Below are positions 6,891-11,175 of a DNA stretch of 11,175 nucleotides, piece after piece (the first letter of the stretch is position 1; each line of letters opens with the position of its first letter). A model generated the notes under the pieces. The model was not told the origin of the DNA, searched no databases, and was given only the letters and a program-made list of their open reading frames with translations. Origin of the DNA: Rhodoferax sp. (GTDB lineage Bacteria; Pseudomonadota; Gammaproteobacteria; Burkholderiales; Burkholderiaceae_C); contig JAURGS010000062.1 of the NCBI GenBank assembly GCA_030833685.1, positions 1-11,175 on the forward strand. The letters run 5' to 3'. The position numbers and the translations under genes were made by a program.

Positions 6891-7699
6891 GCCAAGACGC
6901 ACTGTTAAGGGCACAGGACTTGAGCGTGAGCTTTGGTGGCCTGCTCGCGGTGAACAAGGTCAGCTTCGAAGTGCAATCTGGCGAGGTGTTCACCCTGATT
7001 GGCCCCAATGGCGCGGGCAAAACCACCGTTTTCAATCTGATTAGCGGCATTTACAAGCCCAGCAGCGGCAAAGTGGTTTACCAAGGTCAGGATCTGATCG
7101 GCGTTGCGCCGCACCAAATTGCCGGCCTCGGTATTGCCAGAACCTTTCAGAACATCGAGCTCTTTGAGCATGCCACGGTGCTGCAAAACCTGATGATCGG
7201 GCGGCATCGCCACAGCCAGACGGGCTTTTGGCGTCAGCTGATGTTCAGCCCCGCAGCGCGAGAGGATGAACTTCGCATGCGCGCCAAGGTTGAGGAGGTG
7301 ATCGACTTTCTAGACCTGCAGCACTACCGCAACAACATGGTCGCTGGCTTGCCCTACGGCGTTCGCAAAGTCATTGAATTGGCGCGTGCCCTGTGCTCTG
7401 AGCCGCGCCTACTGTTATTGGATGAGCCCTCCTCGGGTCTTAACTCAGAGGAAACCGCAGACATGGCCTACTGGATCGAGGACATCAAAAACCTGCTGGG
7501 CATCACCGTCCTGATGGTCGAGCATGACATGAGCCTGGTCTCCAAAGTATCCGACCGCGTGTTAGCCATGAACCATGGCGAAGTGCTGGCGCTGGGATCC
7601 TCCGCTGAGGTGCAGGGCCATCCCGCGGTGATTGAGGCCTACCTGGGCTCCTCCGAGCAGCCATTTGACCTCCCCAACCGTCCCGCACCGCCACCATGA
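6887..7699 (+). CDS. livG: ABC transporter ATP-binding protein LivG
   Basis: A 270-residue cytoplasmic ATPase of the LivG type. Walker A is GPNGAGKT (39-46), the Q-loop is at Q88 in ARTFQNIELF, Walker B is LLLLDEP (175-181), and the H-loop is H213 in VEHDMSLV. The signature motif is the LivG-type form LPYG (155-158) followed by V-R-K; the glutamine of the LSGGQ consensus and the usual second Q of LPYGxQ are both absent. The C-terminal 15 or so residues are proline-rich (NRPAPPP) and look unstructured. It powers the LivHM pore with LivF. It overlaps livM by 4 bases at the start and livF by 4 bases at the end. The intact Walker and H motifs suggest it is active. Confidence 0.94.
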   Translation: MSQDALLRAQDLSVSFGGLLAVNKVSFEVQSGEVFTLIGPNGAGKTTVFNLISGIYKPSSGKVVYQGQDLIGVAPHQIAGLGIARTFQNIELFEHATVLQNLMIGRHRHSQTGFWRQLMFSPAAREDELRMRAKVEEVIDFLDLQHYRNNMVAGLPYGVRKVIELARALCSEPRLLLLDEPSSGLNSEETADMAYWIEDIKNLLGITVLMVEHDMSLVSKVSDRVLAMNHGEVLALGSSAEVQGHPAVIEAYLGSSEQPFDLPNRPAPPP

Positions 7700-8493
7700 A
7701 CGTCAGCAATTCTTCACCAAACAATTCGGCATTGCTGCGGCTGTCAAATATCGAGAGTGCCTACGGCCCGATTCGGGCACTCAACGGCGTGAGCCTGCAT
7801 GTCAACCAAGGCGAGGTGGTCACGATTTTGGGCTCTAACGGCGCCGGTAAATCTACCGTGCTCAAAACCATCAGCGGCATCATCGACCCGCGCAAGGGGA
7901 CAGTGGAATTTGCTGGACAAAACATCACGGCACAAGATCCAGCGCATATCGTGCAACAGGGCTTGGCACACGTGCCCGAAGGCCGCGAGGTGTTTCCCTT
8001 GCTTTCGGTTCGTCACAACCTTCTCATGGGGGCGTACACCCGAACAGACCGAGACCAGATCGCACGGGACATGGAGAGCGTCTTTAACTACTTTCCGATC
8101 CTGCGCGAGCGCGCTGAACAAGACGCCGGCCTTCTGTCCGGCGGACAGCAACAAATGCTGGCCATCAGTCGCGCCCTGATGGCAAGGCCGCGCCTGATCA
8201 TGCTCGACGAACCCAGCCTTGGCCTGAGTCCGAAGCTGACGCGGGAAATCTTTGAAATCGTGTTGCGCATCAATCGCGAGCAGGGCATGACGCTGTTGCT
8301 GGTCGAGCAAAACGCGCACCTGTCGCTGCAGGTCGCCGACCGGGGCTATGTACTGGAGAACGGGCGCATCGTCATGGAAGACAGCTGCCAGCGACTGCGT
8401 GAAAAAGAAGACATCCAGGAGTTTTACCTGGGGTTTGGCGGGCAAGGCGTTCGCACCGAGCGACGCTGGAAAAAGAAGAAGACCTGGCGGTGA
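7696..8493 (+). CDS. livF: ABC transporter ATP-binding protein LivF with basic C-terminal tail
   Basis: A 265-residue cytoplasmic ATPase of the LivF type. Walker A is GSNGAGKS (46-53), LSGGQ is at 147-151, and Walker B is in RLIMLDEP (166-173). The H-loop position is Q205 in LLVEQNAHLS, which is the normal LivF form. The stretch VPEGREVFPLLSVRHNLLMGAY (about 93-114) is also typical. After the usual LivF end (EFYLGFGG, about 242-249), a strongly basic tail continues for about 15 residues (GVRTERRWKKKKTWR). It pairs with LivG. The start overlaps livG by 4 bases; the acyl-CoA ligase ATG lies 4 bases after the stop, so translation is probably coupled from livM through the ligase. Confidence 0.94.
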   Translation: MNVSNSSPNNSALLRLSNIESAYGPIRALNGVSLHVNQGEVVTILGSNGAGKSTVLKTISGIIDPRKGTVEFAGQNITAQDPAHIVQQGLAHVPEGREVFPLLSVRHNLLMGAYTRTDRDQIARDMESVFNYFPILRERAEQDAGLLSGGQQQMLAISRALMARPRLIMLDEPSLGLSPKLTREIFEIVLRINREQGMTLLLVEQNAHLSLQVADRGYVLENGRIVMEDSCQRLREKEDIQEFYLGFGGQGVRTERRWKKKKTWR

Positions 8494-8497
8494 TGAC

Positions 8498-10360
8498 ATG
8501 AGCGAGCTTTGGAACCTAAGTCACCTCAAGCCCGAGACAGCCAGTGTGCTGGACGGAGACACCGTTCCTGAGATGTTCTGGAACGCCGTCGGCCTTCGTG
8601 GGCCCAAAGTCTGGCTGCGTGACAAACATCTGGGGCTTTGGCGGTCCTGGACGTGGGCACAGACGGGTCAGGCTGTCAATGAAATAGGCCACGGCCTGCT
8701 GGCGCTGGGCTTTGAGCCGGGTCAGACCGCATCGATTCTGTCCAACACCCGCCTGGAGTGGGTGCTGGCCGACCTGGGTGCGCTCAGCGCCGGAGTCGTG
8801 TCCAACGGCATCTATCCGACCGATGCTCCGGGCCAGGTGCAGTACCTGTGCGAGGACTCGGCCAGCGTCGTGCTGTTCGTCGAGGACGACGAGCAGCTCG
8901 ACAAGGCCTTGGCGGTGCGCGATCAATTGCCGCGCTTGCGCCACATCGTGGTGTTTGACATGAAAGGCCTGCACAAATTACAAGATCCGATGGTGATAGG
9001 TTTGGAGGCACTGCGCGAGCTGGGCCGCAAACATGCCCAAACCCAGCCGCTGGCCCTGCAAGAGCGCTGGGCTCGCCTTCAGCCCCAGGACGAGGCCATC
9101 CTGGTCTACACCTCGGGCACCACGGGAAAGCCCAAGGGCGCGATCCACACCCACCATGCGCTGACCTACACCGCCCGAGGCTATAACTCGCTGCTGTCGC
9201 GCTACGACACCGACGAATGCATGTGCTTTTTGCCCCTGTGCCATATTGCTGAGCGCATGGGTGGCGAGTACTTCTCCCTGTACACCGGTGCGGTGCTGAA
9301 CTTTGTGGAAAATCCCGATACGGTGGCCGAAAACGTACGCGAAATCGCGCCCACCGTGTTCACAGCGGTACCGCGCGTGTGGGAGAAGTTCTATTCCGCA
9401 GTCATGCTCTCGCTACGCGAATCCGGCAAGCTACAACAAGCAGCCTATCAGTGGGCGATTGGCGTTGGTCAGCGCGTGGCAGAAAAGGTCTTGAACCAGC
9501 AAACGGTGCCCTGGCGCTTGCGCGCCGCCTTCCGGCTGGCACGCTGGCTGGCGCTGGACAACGTGCGCAAACTCCTTGGCATTCACCGTGCCCGCTACCT
9601 CGTCACTGGCGCTGCCCCGATTTCACCGGACCTGATTCGCTGGTGTATGGCCCTGGGCCTGCCGATGCTGGAGGTCTGGGGCATGACCGAGACCTGCGGT
9701 GTCTCAACGGGCAACCTGCTGCAGCACATCAAGCCCGGCACGATTGGCGTCGCGGCCAGCTTTAATGAGGTTCGCCTGGCGCCAGAGACCGGCGAGATTC
9801 TGGTGCGCGGACCCAATGTGATCAAAGGCTACCTGAACCTGCCGGACAAGACCGCAGAAACCATTGACAGCGAAGGCTGGCTGCACACCGGCGATGTCGG
9901 AACCCTAGACGAGCAAGGGTTTTTCCGTATCACCGACCGGATGAAGGACATTATCATCACCGCTGGGGGCAAAAACATTACCCCCAGCGAGCTTGAAAAT
10001 GATCTCAAAATCTCTCCCTTCATCACCGATGCAGTCGTGGTTGGTGACCGTAGGCCTTACCTGGTGGCTTTGGTGATGATCGACCAGGAAAACGTTGAGA
10101 AATTTGCCCAGGACAAAGCGGTGCCCTTTAGTAACTACGCGTCGCTGACGCGCGCACCTGAGGTGCGAAACCTGATTCAAGCAGAGTTTGATCGTGTCAA
10201 CCGCAAGTTCGCGCGTGCCGAACAAATCAAAAAGTTTTTTCTCCTTGACACCCAGCTCAGCGCTGAGGACGAAGAACTCACCCCAACCATGAAGCTCAAG
10301 CGCAAGCTCGTGGAAAAAAAATACGCGCCGCGCATTGACGACATGTACCGTTCACCGTAG
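8498..10360 (+). CDS. AMP-forming long-chain-type acyl-CoA ligase
   Basis: A 620-residue enzyme of the ANL superfamily that joins a carboxylic acid to CoA through an acyl-adenylate, using ATP. The phosphate-binding loop is YTSGTTGKPKG (204-214), A5 is WGMTET (394-399), A7 is TGDVG (464-468), and A8 is RITDRMKDIIITAGGKNI (477-494). The likely catalytic lysine is K599 in LTPTMKLKRK. Overall order and length match the long-chain fatty-acid ligase (FadD15-like) branch. No signal peptide is present, so it should be cytoplasmic or membrane-associated. The frame is open further upstream inside livF, but ATG 8498, 4 bases after the livF stop, gives the normal N terminus (MSELWNLS). Its place between livF and the binding-protein gene suggests it activates the imported acid. 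Chain length or aromatic preference cannot be read from the sequence. Confidence 0.93.
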   Translation: MSELWNLSHLKPETASVLDGDTVPEMFWNAVGLRGPKVWLRDKHLGLWRSWTWAQTGQAVNEIGHGLLALGFEPGQTASILSNTRLEWVLADLGALSAGVVSNGIYPTDAPGQVQYLCEDSASVVLFVEDDEQLDKALAVRDQLPRLRHIVVFDMKGLHKLQDPMVIGLEALRELGRKHAQTQPLALQERWARLQPQDEAILVYTSGTTGKPKGAIHTHHALTYTARGYNSLLSRYDTDECMCFLPLCHIAERMGGEYFSLYTGAVLNFVENPDTVAENVREIAPTVFTAVPRVWEKFYSAVMLSLRESGKLQQAAYQWAIGVGQRVAEKVLNQQTVPWRLRAAFRLARWLALDNVRKLLGIHRARYLVTGAAPISPDLIRWCMALGLPMLEVWGMTETCGVSTGNLLQHIKPGTIGVAASFNEVRLAPETGEILVRGPNVIKGYLNLPDKTAETIDSEGWLHTGDVGTLDEQGFFRITDRMKDIIITAGGKNITPSELENDLKISPFITDAVVVGDRRPYLVALVMIDQENVEKFAQDKAVPFSNYASLTRAPEVRNLIQAEFDRVNRKFARAEQIKKFFLLDTQLSAEDEELTPTMKLKRKLVEKKYAPRIDDMYRSP

Positions 10361-10383
10361 GTTTTCACAGCAACATTTCACAC

Positions 10384-10388
10384 AGGAG
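10384..10388 (+). promoter_or_regulatory. Ribosome binding site of the binding-protein gene
   Basis: AGGAG lies 8 bases before the ATG at 10397, an ideal spacing. It is clearly stronger than the sites before the liv and ligase genes, which fits the high level usually needed for a periplasmic binding protein. The 36-base gap (10361-10396) has no hairpin or T-run that would end transcription. Confidence 0.72.
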
Positions 10389-10396
10389 CAAACTTG

Positions 10397-11175
10397 ATGA
10401 AAAAGACTATTCTGACCCTGGCCAGTGCCCTGGCCTTAGGCACTGCGTTCTCGCAGCAAGGCGTAAGCGACGACACGCTGACCATTGGCTCGATTCAGGA
10501 CCTCTCGGGGCCTCTAGCCGGCTTTGGCAAGGAGATTCGCCTGGGCATGACTCTGGCCGTTGAAGAGATCAACGAAAAAGGCGGCGTCAATGGCCGCAAG
10601 CTCGACCTCAAGATCGAAGACTCGGGCTACGACCCCCGCCGTGCGGTGCTGGGCGCGCAAAAACTGGTAAACCAGGACAAAATTTTTGCCATGATTGGCC
10701 ACATCGGCACTGCCCACAACATGGCGGCCATGCCGGTACAGTTCAGCAAAAACGTGATCAACTTTTTCCCTGTGACGGCAGCGCGTGAAATGTTCGAGCC
10801 GTTTCATCCGCTGAAGTTCGCCTTTGCGGCAACCTACTACGACTCGGTGCGTCTGGCCACGGCCAAGCTGGCTAAGGAAAAGAACGCCAAGAAAGTCTGC
10901 ACCATCTACCAGGACGATGAGTTCGGGCAGGAAGTCATGCGCGGCGGCGAAGACGGCCTGAAGACACTGGGTATGAGTTACGTGGAAAAAACCACCTACA
11001 AACGTGGCGCTACCGATTTCTCCTCGCAGGTCGCCAAGATGAAAGCCGCTGAATGCGACATGGTGGTGCTTGGAACCATTATTCGTGAGACGGCTGGCAC
11101 CATTGGCGAGTCGCGCAAAACCGGCTTCAACCCGATCTTTCTGGGCTCGTCTGCCGCCTACACCGACCTGATCCC
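10397..11175 (+). CDS. Partial periplasmic substrate-binding protein, Liv type
   Basis: The right edge cuts this gene; 259 codons are present and the frame is open to the end. The start ATG follows a strong AGGAG. A Sec signal peptide is evident (KK, hydrophobic 5-18, likely cleavage after AFS at 19), so the product is periplasmic. The mature part matches the leucine/isoleucine/valine-binding (Peripla_BP_6) family: TIGSIQDLSGPLAGFG (about 29-44), LAVEEINEKGGVNGRKL (53-69), the IGHIGTAHN turn (100-108), KKVCTIYQDDEFGQE (165-179) and YKRGATDFSSQVAKMK (201-216). The family binds amino acids, amides, urea or organic acids. The ligand cannot be named here; the linked acyl-CoA ligase favours an organic acid. 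It delivers the ligand to the LivHM pore. About one third of the gene is missing. Confidence 0.92.
   Translation, partial: MKKTILTLASALALGTAFSQQGVSDDTLTIGSIQDLSGPLAGFGKEIRLGMTLAVEEINEKGGVNGRKLDLKIEDSGYDPRRAVLGAQKLVNQDKIFAMIGHIGTAHNMAAMPVQFSKNVINFFPVTAAREMFEPFHPLKFAFAATYYDSVRLATAKLAKEKNAKKVCTIYQDDEFGQEVMRGGEDGLKTLGMSYVEKTTYKRGATDFSSQVAKMKAAECDMVVLGTIIRETAGTIGESRKTGFNPIFLGSSAAYTDLI

Noticed and set aside
8348..8497. Upstream extension of the acyl-CoA ligase reading frame
   Set aside because: The extra 50 residues overlap the end of livF in another frame and look like random sequence. ATG 8498 gives the expected N terminus and spacing.
7744..8499. A 251-codon minus-strand open frame opposite livF
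   Set aside because: livF has all ABC ATPase motifs in the + frame; the antisense product has no recognisable motif.

Overview
The window is GC-rich, tightly packed, and almost entirely coding on the + strand. The protein families and the arrangement (a Liv-type ABC transporter with an acyl-CoA ligase inside it, a SulP-STAS permease and an exported PQQ-type dehydrogenase) suggest a chromosomal segment of a betaproteobacterium, most likely order Burkholderiales, possibly Comamonadaceae. That placement is inferred from gene content and style; there is no rRNA or other marker here. I found no tRNA, rRNA, insertion sequence, CRISPR array, integrase or phage gene.

Layout, left region (1-2777). 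A minus-strand gene for a membrane protein with an HEAGH metalloprotease-type motif runs off the left edge. It is divergent from a small GFA/CENP-V zinc-domain protein (427-831). A SulP-family anion permease with a C-terminal STAS domain follows (957-2777). These look like independent housekeeping or accessory genes.

Layout, right region (2928-11175). After a 150-base gap there is an unbroken co-directional run with short gaps or overlaps. It encodes an exported dienelactone-hydrolase-like alpha/beta hydrolase, an exported PQQ-dependent sugar-dehydrogenase-like protein, LivH, LivM, LivG and LivF, a long-chain-type acyl-CoA ligase, and a Liv-type periplasmic binding protein cut by the right edge. 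Overlaps of 4 bases (livM/livG and livG/livF), 23 bases (hydrolase/dehydrogenase) and gaps of 4 to 36 bases elsewhere suggest one transcript.

How it may work together (inference). Two exported enzymes could hydrolyse or oxidise a compound in the periplasm. The binding protein and the LivHMGF importer would take up a carboxylic acid, and the AMP-forming ligase would convert it to its CoA thioester in the cytoplasm. The ligase between livF and the binding-protein gene argues that the substrate is more likely an organic acid (fatty, aromatic or similar) than a branched-chain amino acid. I did not find a clearly new kind of system. The points most worth checking are this possible uptake-and-activation unit and the apparent loss of the catalytic histidine in the exported hydrolase.
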